Shown here piece after piece: positions 24,604-39,600 of a stretch of DNA of 64,000 bases. Under the pieces are notes generated by a model, which did no database searches, had not been told where the DNA came from, and saw only the letters and a list, made by a program, of their open reading frames with translations. Source of the DNA: Bolinopsis microptera (Eukaryota > Ctenophora > Tentaculata > Lobata > Bolinopsidae); NCBI RefSeq assembly GCF_026151205.1, contig NC_087077.1, positions 9,477,983 to 9,541,982 on the forward strand. The letters are read 5' to 3'. A program made the position numbers and the translations under genes. Numbering within the stretch: position 1 is the first letter of the stretch; each line of letters starts with the position of its first letter.

Positions 24604-27600
24604 CTGAGAGTTGGTAATTTGGTAAGTTTTCAGACAAGATCAGGTTAAATTGGGGAAATTTGGTTAGGCTTAGAAATATTTCAGAAGAGCACGACGCCAA
24701 ACTTTTCTTCTGATTAGAACAAGTGAAGTTGTTTCAAAGTTATCAGTTCTTACTTGTCGTTTTCTGCAGTTTGATCGAGTTGAGCCTCCCTGGCCCGCTC
24801 CATCAGCATCTGCAGTGGAGACGGTGGGATGTCATCGCTCGCTCGGCTTTGATCGCTCGATTCGCTTGGCTGTTCCATTAGTAATCCTTCTCTTCTCATA
24901 CGCCGCATTGTGAAGTGCCTGAAAGGAAAAGTTAAAACTTCATAAGTAGTTCAAAAATAAGGCTCAGAGAAAATATGCTATAACCAGGTATTTGGATAGA
25001 CGAATGATAATTGGACGGAAGATGGCACAGTTGCAGTTTTTAAATAATTCAGATATTGCAATCAAACTTTTACTAAGTTGGAAAGGATTGGTCATATAAA
25101 CCACTAATCTAAGATAACTAAACAAATCGGAGTATGAATAAATAAATCAGGAAAGTATTTTAAATATTACCGTTGTGGGAACTCATCGTCGCTGGTGCTT
25201 TGTTCGCTCTCCGTATTAATATTAACACTGTCTGATGTTACTTGAGGAGACCCTGTGGGGTGAAAGCTGTTAATTAAATATTAGCATAATTAGGTAATTA
25301 TAGTTTCCAATACAATCATAATTATCTCAATTATATTTCACTTTTGTGAGAACAGAGTTAGTTCGTAAATACTTTCATATTATAATTATTGGTCAATAGA
25401 TCAACGAATTATGTTATTATATCGATGATACTAACTATAATACGCAGAGAACAAGGATATAAAGGGCACAATAATTGAAGAGAGTTCATGCAACAAGCAC
25501 GTTTCATGCAGAGATTGAATTTCTAAGTGTGCAGTTTCATACATACTTAGATTAACAATTAACATGCGCAACGTTAAATTGACATGATATAAAACGTAGA
25601 ATTAAAGATCATTTTATAAATACATTAAATACATTTTATAAAATGATAGAATGGTATATTAATTAATTCATATGGGTGAAGTTTCTAACTAAAGATTGAC
25701 TACAGAATTTAAACAAAAAGTCATGAATGAGGAACCTCTCGTTAGAGACAACATGTCACCCAAACTTTTGCTCTTTCTAGCTCCTCCTACTACAAGTCTA
25801 CCAGATAAATTTCCCACAAGTTCCATCGAGTCCGGCGAACTGTCCTCCAAAGAATCAGACTCGACATTGGACTTTTTGCTGACGTCATCATCTTCCGTTT
25901 CCAACACGTCATGACGACTTGGCCTCGTTACAATAAGGCCGGGACGTTGCATCTTGGTACATTTATCACACGTGTCACGAGGACGCCCTACTCGGTCTTG
26001 TTGGTCTAGTTGGTCTAGTTGGTCTGTTTGGTGAAGAGGCGAGGTGGAGGCTCTGGATCTGGAGTACTGTGGGGGAGCTACACACGTGTTATAAAGAGAA
26101 CATATTTCGGCGGAGTGATCATGAGAATGTATTTATTATTATCTCATGGAATGGTGAAGAGGGGTGGATTAATTAATGAATAATGGTCGGTTTCACGCGA
26201 CCGGGTGATCAAGATCGTTTGTATAAAATTCCTATATTTTTTGCAACAATATCAATAAACTGTAAATAAATATTTTACAATCATAAACAACGAACTAGAC
26301 CCCATAAAATTGGCAAAATCCCAGAAAAGGACACCAAACTCACATAATTCAATAGAAACTCTTCTCCTCCCAGAAAAAGTTGCACTTCTTCTCACCCCAA
26401 CACCCTTTTCCCCACGATCTAAACTTGACAAGGTGTCACCAGATTCAGGCTCCGCCAACATCTGGTTTGAATTGTCACAGTTTACGAGCTGCGCGCGCTC
26501 CACGTGCTTCACGCCGCCACCGAGATTCACGCGGGCTGACTGCGGTCTAGCTTTGAGAATGGGGCGAGGAGGACGGTCTTTGTCGTTAAGAGAATAGTTC
26601 CGTCGAACATTTGAGTGAGGTACTTTACTGTTAGATCTAGTCAAAACAGAGTCTGCTTCGTTGTGGTTATCATCTTGTGGGCTGATATCTTAAGAGAGGT
26701 TAGTATCGATATGTACTTGTAAAATAACGAGCTTTTACTTTTATTAAAATATATAGTTAACAATTAGTTGGTTTCTCACAGCACACTCTCACCAGTCACC
26801 ACACATTTTGGGTTCACATTTCATGCGTACTTACCGGAATTCTCGCTTAATATTCAACTCTTAAAAAATGCGTGTTTAACGACGTTTGCACATGCCAACT
26901 CTAAACTACTCATCACCCACGAATAAAACACGTGATATAAACGCACCTCCAGAGCCAGGCTGGGCGGCTCCCTGACCACCATAACTTCCTCTCTTGTTAC
27001 TAACAGTATTCATAGCCTTCATTATGTTACCGCTACTCCTACTCTTTATCAATCCTCCAGTGCGCACGGCGGTCTCTTTTACACGGGCAGCATTCACTAT
27101 CATGACTGTTTTTATATCCTCCGCCATTACTCGTGACCGGGATCTGAGTCGCCGGGCGGCCTTTTTCTGACGAGATGAGCCTGAGAGATCTCGAGCTGGG
27201 CGGCAGGTTTTTGTTAGATTTTTGTGAGCATTTATTTTTGCATTTTCTCACATTCCAGGAATTCAAAACACGAATTACTTTTTAACACTATTTAGTATAG
27301 TTGAACTATACTAAATAGTGTTAAAAAAGTAATTCATGTTTTGATTCACACATACAATATTCTCACACATTTTTTTCCGGTAGGGCGGTAGAATCTTGCA
27401 AAGCTAAAATGAATATTATACTGGCGCGTTCAAATTTGACTGAATGAGGTTTATTTTATAGACACTTTCAAACTTGACAATAAATTCACACATATTTACG
27501 CCCAAAAAAGGTCCCACACAGCACACACTCACAGGGTTTTTTACTCCTAGGGATAGGCTTATCCATATCTCTAGTGGGTGTTTTGGATGTCGGTCTTCCA

Positions 27601-30600
27601 CCACTCGGCTCCCGCTCCCGAGCTGTTGTCGGAGTCTTTGATCCGCTCCTTGAATCAGGTCTGCTGGTTTCAGGACTTGACTTTTTCTGCTTGGCACCAT
27701 AACCCGAAGTTTTCTGTTTACTTTTACTCCCGCTAAGAGAATTGTTGCTGGCACCAAAAAGTTTGAAGATATCCCCACTACTTTTACTTTTCTTGATGGT
27801 GGAGGACAGGGGCTTGCCGCTGCCCCGTCTTGGACCAGGAGACACGTGGATACTGTTGGATCGTGCTAAATATGGAACGGGTTTAGTCTTGCGGAGGAAA
27901 TTGTTGGGGAGGTTTCACCAGGGAGACCACCAAATATAATATGTGCGCGGCTGTCAAAACTGTGCTACCGTTAAATGTCACTTCTGACGCCGCGCACTGT
28001 CAAAATATGGGATCACGCCAGTTATCACTTACCCGGTTTGTATAACTTTATCATTCAGCATCAATCCTCACAATCACAAAATCCAAACCCCATCGTGACA
28101 TTCTATTCAGATCACACATTAACACACATTTAACATTCATTTCTGTCGTCACTCTCAAATTTTATCGACCTAACTCTCAACTAAGTGGATTGATGTTAAC
28201 AGTCGACCGGAAAGTCTGGTATAAATTTGGTTGGTGAACCAAAATTTCATTAGCAAGTAGTAGTAGTAGTAAGTTATGCCAAATACATATGCGAATATAT
28301 GCGTTGATGCATAGTTATCAGTCAATCAGTCAGGTATCATGTAATAAACAAGTCAGGAAGTAGTATTCATGTCCTCTGGTCGTGCATGGCATGTCGGCAT
28401 TATCCCAGTAAAACCACATTCCTAAATTTGGCTAAACATTCAAAATCAGTCAATGGATTCAGTGAAATTGTCCACTTTTACATCGGACATATTAGCAAGC
28501 TTGTATTATCCAGACATAACAGTTAATGGACACTGAAAGTAACGGCTTGAGCAGCAGACATTGAAATGTTGAAGTGGGTTTATTGCATCATGCCCATCGC
28601 CAACACGGTTACGGCACTCACATCGTTGATTTTCACGGAGATAGTGGATGGAAGATTTGGCGCTAACCGCACCGGTCCGCGACCGAGTCGGAGGCAAAGG
28701 TGCCACAAATTCCACAAATTCCTCGGTTCTTTGTGGAGCAACTCCATTTCTAGTTAATGTGGCTGGGAAACCTTGGTCGCTACTCTCCGAACTTGCTGTA
28801 AATGCTACAAAACCATTACAATGTTGATGGTTAGTTGGTAGAACTTAGGATATAAGACTAATTGGTTGTGTGAGTGACTGAATAATTGGATGGGCGAATA
28901 AATAGTATAGATAATAAGATATGTTATCGAATAATATAATTTAAACCGTAACAATAAACGCTACCATTACCAAATGCAAGCATAACAAGGTTACTACCAT
29001 TCGAAGAAGTCAATCAAAGATCAAAAGAGAGAGAGGAAATCATTCAATCAGTAAGTCAATCATCGTAAAGGAAAAAAACAGACATGCATCCAAACCTTCG
29101 TCGCTAAGACTGGAGCTGGATATACTGGGCTTCCTTCTGGCTGTATCTTGGAGATTGATTGAGTCGAGCTGTTCGATAGCATTCTCTATATCATCTGTAT
29201 AATCTCCCATCTTCCGCTGTGTGATTATCATGTTGGTTTAAATTATCAATACATAGAAAAATTCAATTTTTCTTACTTGAAGTTTAACACAATCGCCCAT
29301 TTTGATTTTTCTTGACAAACTTTAAGTTTAACCCATATCGGACCAAGTTGGTTAATTTACCTGTATATTTTCCACTTTCTGGTTGTTGGGTTTACAGTAC
29401 GGACTAGCAGTAATCGTTCTGTTAGGCGATTGTCGACCCGACGTTCCATTGCGCGGCGTGTTCTCGTCTGCACGTGCTCTGGAGGAGCGTGTGGAGGAGT
29501 AGGGAGAGGAGGAGGCGGGCGCGGCCGTGGAGCGCGGACCGGCCGCATCTGACACCGTGTTGTTATCTGTAGGTCGCAGTGTTAAGCAGTGGTAAGTTAT
29601 AGTGAACTGAATATTTAAAAACAAAATAGTTCAAAATGCTGCCACCATCAGACATGCAACACAGAGAGGGATTTCAATGATAAGAAGATTTTAAACCAGA
29701 AAATTCAACTTTTTGACATTGTATGGGAAAAGAAATTGTGATTTACCATTGTCGGAATCGCTAGGCAGGCCCCGGGTTGATAATTCCTCGTTTAGATATG
29801 AATCAGTGTTTTCCAATACCTTCTCAATCATGCTTACAACTGCATCAATTTCTAAAAATGCAGATGTTGGACTTGGTGGAGGCTCCAGAATTAGTTATAC
29901 GAATCGAATGAATTTAGATGTAAGACATCACTCGAAAGTACAGCGACTGGTAAAATCAGGGCAGGCACACCTTTTCAATGAACAATTTCAAAACGCCAAA
30001 AAAACTCCAACTACTTATTACTCTTTTCAAACAACAAAACAATGCTGTAAAACACACACAACAGGCTTCAAGGCTGCATAAATACCTGAGATATCATCGG
30101 TTGGGGATCTGTTGTTTGCTTCTGATTCTAATCTGGTCTTGTCGATTATCTTGAATATCTCGTTGATATCCGGCTTCTCGTGGGTAGAGTCACGTGACCC
30201 GCTACGTGGGTGTCCGTTCTGACGTTCTGCCCCGATCACACTTCGGTTGGATCGTGTGGATCCGAAATCCAGAGTATCTGTTCTCAGTGCAAACCGTTTA
30301 CCCACTGTCGAGTTATTTCTACCTGTGTCCAAGTTGTCGGATCCCAGAGCGAATCGCATACCAATATCGTTATTCTCCTTTGATTCAGAAGCCGGCGTTA
30401 GCTCTCTGCGTTTAGGGGAGGTAGGCGACACAACAAAGCTCTTGTGGCGCGTAGCTCCAGGAGAGAATGGTCCGTCCTCAGAGTTGAGGGACTGCTGGCT
30501 GTTGTGGTAGGACGGGGTGTTCGGACGGGATGAGGAAGTGGACCGCGCTTCTAGTTCCTTTACCTGGACACAAGAGGGATTAATCGAAACTTCTTCCCAC

Positions 30601-33600
30601 GGGTACAATAATAATAATGTGGAAAGGAACAAGATCACGAAGTCCAGCATTTACACGTTATTGTTCTTTTAATCAAATAGTTTAGCTGCCAGAGATTGCG
30701 AGGAAACCTAACACCTAACTTATGTAAAAAAGCTGAAATTTCAAACCTCATCGTCCAATTCTTTGAGTTTGTCCTTGCCGACGATGGACTCCAGGAACTC
30801 GTCCAGGTCAATGTGCTCAGTATCGTCAATCCCCAGTTCCTGCTCCAGAAGGTTGAGGGCTATCATGCTGCCACGTGTCATAGCACGCGCGTTGATGGAT
30901 TCTCTCGACTCCGGACGGGAGGATGACTGGTAAAGTTTGAATTGAGGAGATAAGAAGGATGGATAAAATAGTTATTGTGGCGATATATTTCTTCGAAATA
31001 TTGAAAACCTATCGACAGGAAAATTATCTCGGCTGACATATTTTACCCTGCATGATTCTTACCTCTGGAGTAGTCATGCGTCTATCAACTAGGGGAGCGA
31101 TAACATCGTTAGATTCTGATCCCGCTAAAGAGGGAGCTGTAGGAGTGGGAGCTGGAGTTGGTGAGCCTACCGAAGGACGAGTGGTTGAGACACTCGATGC
31201 TTTGGGACGCACGTCCGTTGGTGACTGCAGTTGCGATATGCTCCTACGAAATACAAAAGGTGAATCGTGTTATCTGGGAGATTATAAAAATTTAAAAAGT
31301 TGTTCATGGATAAAAATTGTAAACCATTGACGGCGACTTAAGTGTGATGAAAATCACGCTAGCAAAAGTAATCTGTACCTTCGAGGCTGGCCATCAGGGA
31401 AAGGAGGAAGTGCAACCACAACAATCGTGTCTTTTCCTTTCAAGTGAGTGATGAGCTGCTCGTGCTCGAGGTGGGCTACCAGTGTGCCACGGACCTGAAA
31501 CATGGTGATATTATTAGTGTACCGTTAGGGGAATAAAATGGTCCTGTGAGAGATGTAATAAAGAAAGTTTATGTTTAGTCCCCATTCTTAGCAATACATC
31601 TCACGTCGAGTGTCTTCCATTGTGTAATGTATTTTAACAGTGCTACACTATGGTACATCAGTTGGGGTGTTCACGAAACATTAGTACGGTTTTGAATATC
31701 TGTAGATTAATCCATGAAAGAGCAACCAGCTATATTTAGCTCTTATTTACTTTGTAAATCGGTTACAATTTTGTTACAACCAGTCCAGATATCAAATATT
31801 TTACATAACTCTCGGATATGCAATATGCATACTATGCTTATTAATACATACATCTTAAAGAACGATGCCAAACATTGTCAAATTACCTCTACGAGTCTGG
31901 AGCTACATCTGAGGCCAGCAGCCCAAGCTGGTCCGTTCTCTGTGACATCCCCCACAATACCCTGGAACTGGATGTGGAATCCGAGCTTCCCTTGCTGGTT
32001 CTTTATTACTCGGATCTCTTGTGTCTTAGGAAAAAGCATTGGGTTACAACTTACAGATAAACTTTTGTTGAGTACGAAACATGTGATCGTATATAATGAA
32101 AGTTTAATTTAGCTGGATATCATGTGCTAGAGTTATTACCTCGCAGCCGTCGCTGGTGCAAGTCAGTCTCTTGACAATATCGTCGATATCACTCGTACTG
32201 TCATCCTGGGTAGAGGTGGTATCTCTCTTCATCACTATCACCTCCCCTGAAATTATAACCAGTCAATACGTTAGTTTCGTGGCCAAGCTGTGTTCCTCAT
32301 TAAGATTATTTATGATTTTGTCAACCATGCCCGAGATCCAAACTTGTATAAAGTAATACACAGCTGCATTGGTCAGCTTCATAAAAAGACATCTGTCATT
32401 GGGTTACATGTAAATATTCCCGGTTATCTTAAGGGTGCGGGTGGCAATCTCCTAGAAAAATTCCGAGATTGTTCCAACTACAGAATGTTACATTTCCGTT
32501 AAAACTATAGGCCAAGTCTTTAAAAGTTTTACGTACCTGTGTCGTAGTAGAGTTTAAGGGAATCCATAGTGGAAGTCCAACCCAGAACAGCCTTACACGG
32601 CAACATGTACATCATGGTCTGAAAATAACAGTTCATTACAAGACCTGATAGAACATGAACTTCACGGGGGCTGATTACATTTTGTCCACGAGATTCAATC
32701 ATTACTACATTATGCGGCATTCTGAAAGAGCGACAACTGAGCTAATGGATTGGATTATGCCCCAGCAGTACCTTAGTTTTAAGTTCTTTGATGACTATCT
32801 GAGTTGGTGAAATTGCCATCATACAAGGCTTCTCCACACCCTCTTCCACCACAGACACACTCCATTTAAGTGCTCCACGACTCACAAGCTCAGGTGCAAG
32901 GCGCTGGGCAAACCTGGCTTTCCTTTTGAACGACCAAGAACGTCCCAGTTTTCCTGAAAAATAGGGAGAATTTAAAGTGCTACCTGGTAAAGAGAGGTAA
33001 TTAAAATTAGTATCGTTACAAACTGATTATTTAACTTTGTGGTGACAGAATACGGACAATGATTGAACCTACTTATTTAGAGTAAAGATTATTTTTATTC
33101 GTATATTGTACTCTACCTGGGTTGCCGCTCTTTTTAGGGTTAGGAACGAGAGTTGTTGATGTACAAAGCGTCTCACAGAAGTTCTTAAGAAGCTGTTCAC
33201 GAGTTCGTTTGGCCATCAGGGCCAACTTCTTGGCTTTCAAACTTGCGTTCTCGGCGTTTATCACTGAAATTGTGATATATTCAGCCATAACTCACAATTC
33301 TTTTGATCGGAAATAATGGTGAGAACCTGATAAAACATCAACAAAATCAGGAACCCAACCTTTAGTCAGCAGGAAGTGTCTGAAGGCAGCTCCCTTCTTC
33401 ATCGTCTCCTCTGGAATAGCTGGACCAAACTCGGGTACCTCGTCTGATCGTGTAACAGCAATCCTGGGCAGATGGTCGTTTCAAGGAAGGAAAAATAATG
33501 AGATGTAATTTTGGGACAAGCGTGGTATTGGAATTTAACTTTGAGAACTTTAACCTTAAACCTCATCGAATAAACACATAAAGCGCTATCATCAATAATA

Positions 33601-36600
33601 AGTTATTAATTTATTAACTCACTGATAGGTGGTTTCCGGGGTGTTAGGATTGGACACTCTAACTACAATAAACACGTGCTGGTAGTGTGAGCGGAAGTGG
33701 GCGGGTGTGAAGGGGGACGAGCCAGGTTCTTGGAAGATAACTGTCACGATATCGTTACCTATGTGCCTCTTTCTCACCACCTGGGTGTAGGTATAAAGGT
33801 GAGTATTTGGAAGCGAAAGCAAAACCAGGAAATACGCTTGCGATTATTTTGTGGTATACAAAAATTTGAAAACACCACACTCTAAAAAGTAACCTGTTGT
33901 CTGTCGTTTTCGGTATAAGGAAGTAAAGTTGCCACATGAAACATTATTTGACAGTTGTTGTATCTTGTGTAGACAGAGTGAGTTCCTGTCGTATCACCTG
34001 AAAATTTCAGAGGTAAAATCTTTCAATAATTCTACGCTATCAACCAGAGAAACGCGCGTGTTTGTTATAGTAACTGTTGTAAATGTGGTACTTTAAATAT
34101 TTCTGGACGAAAATTTTATAGAGTACATAACGCGCAGCACTTCCATGAGTGCGCGGAGCGTCAATCTTAGATTGGAATGTTTCATTTTGCGTTGTGATTA
34201 CATCAGTCATTAGGACAATCCCATGGTGCACATTTTTCAAATTCACATTCCAAAGTACGTGTTTAATATTATCGTAAACTTACTTTTATTATCAAGGCCT
34301 CCTCTAAAAGAATCAAATCCTTTTAATGCCACTTTCTCTCCAATTGTCTCCAAGAATTCGTCAAAGGCAGGACTTCCAGCATCTGAAAAATAAATCATGA
34401 TTAACATTGGAAATAAGAGTGTTTTTTCCGAAACGATAATTGGAACAACATCAAACAAATGTCAGAATGTACTCTGTAGTCTTGCAAATTCTGAAGAAAC
34501 TGTCGAATAAGGGGCTGACAGGATTAGCCGTATAGAGGAAGATCACGAGGCACAATTTGTTAACCGCCTGCTCATATTACATAAAAATTTGGAATATATG
34601 ATGTATTGTCTGCTTATTTTTAGTTTTAAATATAGATCACTGCAAAGTGCAATATAATATCAGATATTATGTGTCGAAGGCTTTTTAATATTTTACAAAT
34701 ACAGATAGAGAACCCATTAGATATTAGATCTAAAAATACCGTTGAATACGAGATGGGTGATAACGCTTTGATCAGGGGTTAATTCTATTTTAAAATAGTA
34801 ACGACCTAATATTAGAAACACAGCTTCATCATGTTATCCGGTACGTGCTAAGTATCTCGCCTGGACATATCCGTGATATTGAACAAAATTCACATGTAAA
34901 CTTGTTAAATTGCAGAATCTCTCTGTAGATACACCAGATCACACGTAAGACAGACTATTACGACACCGGTTTCTATTCACGCCATGTGCGTGTAATTTAC
35001 ACCTAGTTATACACGTATTTCCCAACAAAGTTAGAAGAGGCTGCCGCGGTTTGCTACCCTCCTAGGAGGCACAAAGTTCACTCTAAATTACAAGCATATA
35101 ATTTCAAGTAATTTGTAATTTGTGGGTACTGGGTATATATACCCTGTTACAATGTACGTATTCTAAACAAGGTCTACTGCTTCAATACTCGGTAGTATAT
35201 AAAGTACACGTACGAGTCATGAAGTACAGCGGTACCCTGACAAGACTGTTGCTGTGTCACTCTCTCTCTGTTGCTGTGTCACTCTCTCTCCCGTCACTCA
35301 GCGACTCATTAACAGTCAGGTACACAACTGTATATACTCCCTCCCCCCGTAATTAGAACCCCAGTATATTGTTATTATTATCATCGTTATATATCATTAT
35401 TATACTGCATGTGTAATATATGTTGTTATTTTATTATATATATACGGAGAGGAGTTTCTTATTCGTTGAATACATACAAGGAGACGGATTTTGTATAGTA
35501 TTATGTGTACATGAGATAAAACACGCGACGAGACGCATATTTCTGTCTTCTTCATGGGAGGGAAAAGCTGCTGAAAAGATTGTCTAAATATCACTGTATA
35601 GACTAATCAGCATGTATAATATACAAGTGCTATTCATTGTTACAGTAGTTTGTAAATTAATATATATATATATCCAGATATCATAATAGCGATGCTAAAT
35701 TATGTATGCCAGAATTTTGGACATGTCACGTGATCAGCTCGAATATAATAATCGTGTAGAACTTTTCCGGAGTTGCACATGTATACCGCATTCAAGCTGG
35801 TTTAATTAGGATTCAGATGGAAAGGTCCAGAATATAATTATACATTATATTTACACCACATTTCCCTTTTAAGTTTTAACATTTCCGAACCAAGGTTATC
35901 GTGGAATAATTTTAACAAATAGTTTAAAGTTTTCAGAGCTAAACATAACCTCCTCATAGAAGCGGAGCTTTTATTGTAAATGATACGCCACAGCTATTCA
36001 CCGATCACCACACCCCAACACAGCATTCCTCCCCATTCTTCCAAACACATTCCTCACATACAACCATGAATCTAACCGATTATATCATACAACTCACTCT
36101 ATAACACATGCTGCTTCAGTCGGATATCAGAACTCTGTTGTTTTAGTTTTCTCAGACCTGTACACAAAGGCCGGAGTCTATGACTAAAGATTATATATTA
36201 GTTCTGTGTTACTGTACACATACAGTGGTACTGTGAACAATACATAGGGCTACATACCACTGTAGGTCCATGTAGTGAACTGTGATGTGGTGGTATAATA
36301 GTGGTGTACTTAGTGAATGTAGAGTGCGTGTAAGAGAGGGGAAGTAGAGAGAGGGAGGGGACAGGAAAATAGAGGGGGTAATTAGCTAATTTAGTCATCT
36401 CATAATTAGTTAATTAGACTACTACTCTGTTTACAGCAAGTACTGAGTATGTCCAACTTAAAAGCCTCATTTAAATATAAATTGAGCTGTCGTTAGTTAT
36501 AATCAAACTTTATCAATGAAAGGTATGTTGGGGTACCTGCCACTTGTTATTAAACTTATTATGTTCTTAAACTTATTATGTACTCATAGTTGGAATATGT

Positions 36601-39600
36601 CCAAGTCTGGGTTGAGCACGGGTTACCAACATAAACAAAAGATATTTTGATGAGGTAAATTATGTGAAAAATGTCAGAAATTTATATATCTTATTCACAA
36701 TTAATGAATTGATGTCCATGTTCGAACCGGTAGATTGTTGGCATCTTACCCAAAGAGCTGAGCCTATTCAACTCTAAAGCATAAACAACATTATTAAACA
36801 TAATTTATGCGAGGGAAATCGATATAGTTGAATCTTACAGGAATACTGCGTCTGGAAAGCTTTATTGATTGGAAATAGCAATTTCGGAAAATCTGTACAG
36901 TAAATATATTTAGTCCTTCCCATAAATTACTGCAGAACTCCAATATACTGCAGAACTCCAATATACTGCATAAGAATATAATCAATGATAATGAGTAGAT
37001 CGGTGAACGAACATTAATACCGAGAGAGACCCCGCCACATCTTCAGGACAGAATTATTTTACCAGATACGAGCTGCTGGAATCATGGTATGGTGAAACTA
37101 GAATTGTCTTGTTTTAGATCTTGTACGTGCTAAATTCAGACTCCTAATTTACAAAGTTTTGTAAGTTCTTGTAAAGTGTGTGTTTAATAACCCAAATTGT
37201 GCGTCAAGACACGGTCTAGTCAGGAATATCACAACTTCACACGTCTTTGACTGCGGATTTAACTGAGATAATTCTGTGGGATAATTCTTAGCTTGAGACC
37301 TGTTGTAAGGCTTGTTAATCTTCCGAGTAGCATTAACAGTAACAAATTTGCCGACCTTAACTGAGCATTCAAAACTTTGACGGAAACGATTTAACGAATG
37401 ACATTGAACCATATAAAGTAAAATTTCTTTAAGAAAATCAATCATTTTGAATAGCTTAGGGTACTATTAACAGATTAAGAAGACTTAAGAAGGTAGAATG
37501 GAACTAGCCGGATCTTTACACTAACAGTAAAGTCTAGAAGAATACTGCCTCTCAGATAGACTACTTATATGGTAGGGCTAGGAGTTACTAGACCTGTTCC
37601 TAACTACGACCTTCATAGCTGTAGTTTCCATTCAGGAATTCAATTTGTCGGGGGGGGGGGGGATCATAAGGTCAGGATCAGGATCGTACGTGACGTTGGG
37701 GGGGGGGGGGGGGGGGCCGGTCATTATTTTCTTCCAAAACACAGTTAGTATTTTTGTACTAAGTGGTGGGTCTGCTGCTCATTTCCCAGAAAAACAGTTA
37801 GTACATGGTACTTAGGGGGGGTGTCCAACCCCAAAAAAACCCATTTTACCTCAAATTTCAATTTTGGGAATGGGTTTTGAGCCTAAACTAGGCTTCAACC
37901 TTTCAACTGAAACCTGGAAACCTGTTACGGTATTGAAGTAACTGCCAAGGTCTCCTTCTCGTAGGAGTTGTTATGAAGGTTCAGTAAGTTTGTAGCAGGG
38001 GTGGGAGGGCGTGGCAACCAGAAGCCAAATGTGTGAGGAAGATATTATAAGCCTTATAGCGAAATATTAATCACTAAAATTGGATTGCACTTTTTGACGT
38101 GATGTAGATTGGCCTTGGGTGAAGCACAATCACACGACAAGGGCGGGACAGGCTCACAAATCACCTCTTTATCACAGGAAAGTGGGGATGGTAGCTCTAA
38201 ACTCACTTAAAGCGGGGTAATTTGCCAGGCAACCTGTCCAAATTTGACACTTTGTTAACTCGACACACTCCCCTTATTTCGCCCCTCGTAGTTCGTACTA
38301 CGAATCTAACTTTACTAATTACTATTTTCATTTTCCTGAAATTAGGTCACCATACGAGCGTAATGTTATAAAGCTGCTTCCATTTGACGAAATTCCAAAT
38401 CGAATCTATTTTCCCATGATATAATAACACTAAACACATTCTATACAAGCACACATTTTTCCTACAAGCACACATTTTTCCTAACAAACAACACGTTTAA
38501 TTATACAGTTTTATGAGGGAATGAGTAAAAATAGATCCATTCCCGGCGTATCAGTTGAAGCCAACTTGTATATCTTCTGGTTAATCTAATTTGTAGTAAG
38601 CCTTAGATTCAAGATATACAAATGTTAGAATATCAGAGTATCAGCAATCTGAGTATAATTGTACCGGCAGATGTTAAATTGTTGCCTATACAAACACACA
38701 TCAAAGGGCACCGATAGAAGAAAAGATATGGTATATTATCATGATTATGTCACAAACATTTTTAGGGCAAGATATGCGCATAAAATATGCCCGATACTCC
38801 GATATGATGGCTACTTAAAGTATGAACCACGTGTTCTTCATAGTATAATATCTTCACATATATACGGCAGTTTATATCGTGTAACACTCACACATTTGTG
38901 AAATATTGGATAAGATATTATATCCGGATACGATAATAATATTACATTCCTAGAGCACATTTCTTATAAAATCCTCGAATTATTTCGAAGATCGCTGACT
39001 CCGGCACGGTTTGATTTAAAGACTTAAATATGTGTAAAGATCTTCTAGCAAAATCACGAAATGTTGTTGCTTCCTTGGGGAACTATTTCACTGCCAAGAT
39101 CCTGTAAGGTCTTTAAAATCTTCCAACCCGGAACCATTGTGCTATTTGACCGTACACACATTTCCAACATAACTGCATTTTAATTATATTTTAATTATAA
39201 CACATCATCCACCGAGTAAAATACAATTTGAAAGCTGCCGCTGCGATGAAAAGAAAACAGTTGCCATGCATGTTGCATGGTAAGAGTAATTTTACTCGAT
39301 CCATGCAGACTACCACATACCAGTACATAATTTAGTTTTACGTGATCATTGCATTATGTCATGCTCAGTAAGTGGAGACTGTGGTGCGAATAATTTAGGA
39401 ACATTTTAAATATTTTTTAACATTGTATAACATGTATAAGTAGTGTATCATGCACATGATGTGAAATTTTATGACGAATTTTTCTTATCTTGTTGATTGT
39501 ACCAGGCACGTTAATTAGCTGCAGTACACTGGTATACTAATAACATCTCAATCGTCCATTGTCGACTACCATTGTATGAAATCAACTTCAGCTTGTTTGA

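Noticed and set aside
37149-37445. 98-aa minus-strand frame in the SIPA1L intron
   Set aside because: No recognisable domain, and it does not fit in phase between the flanking exons; probably chance.
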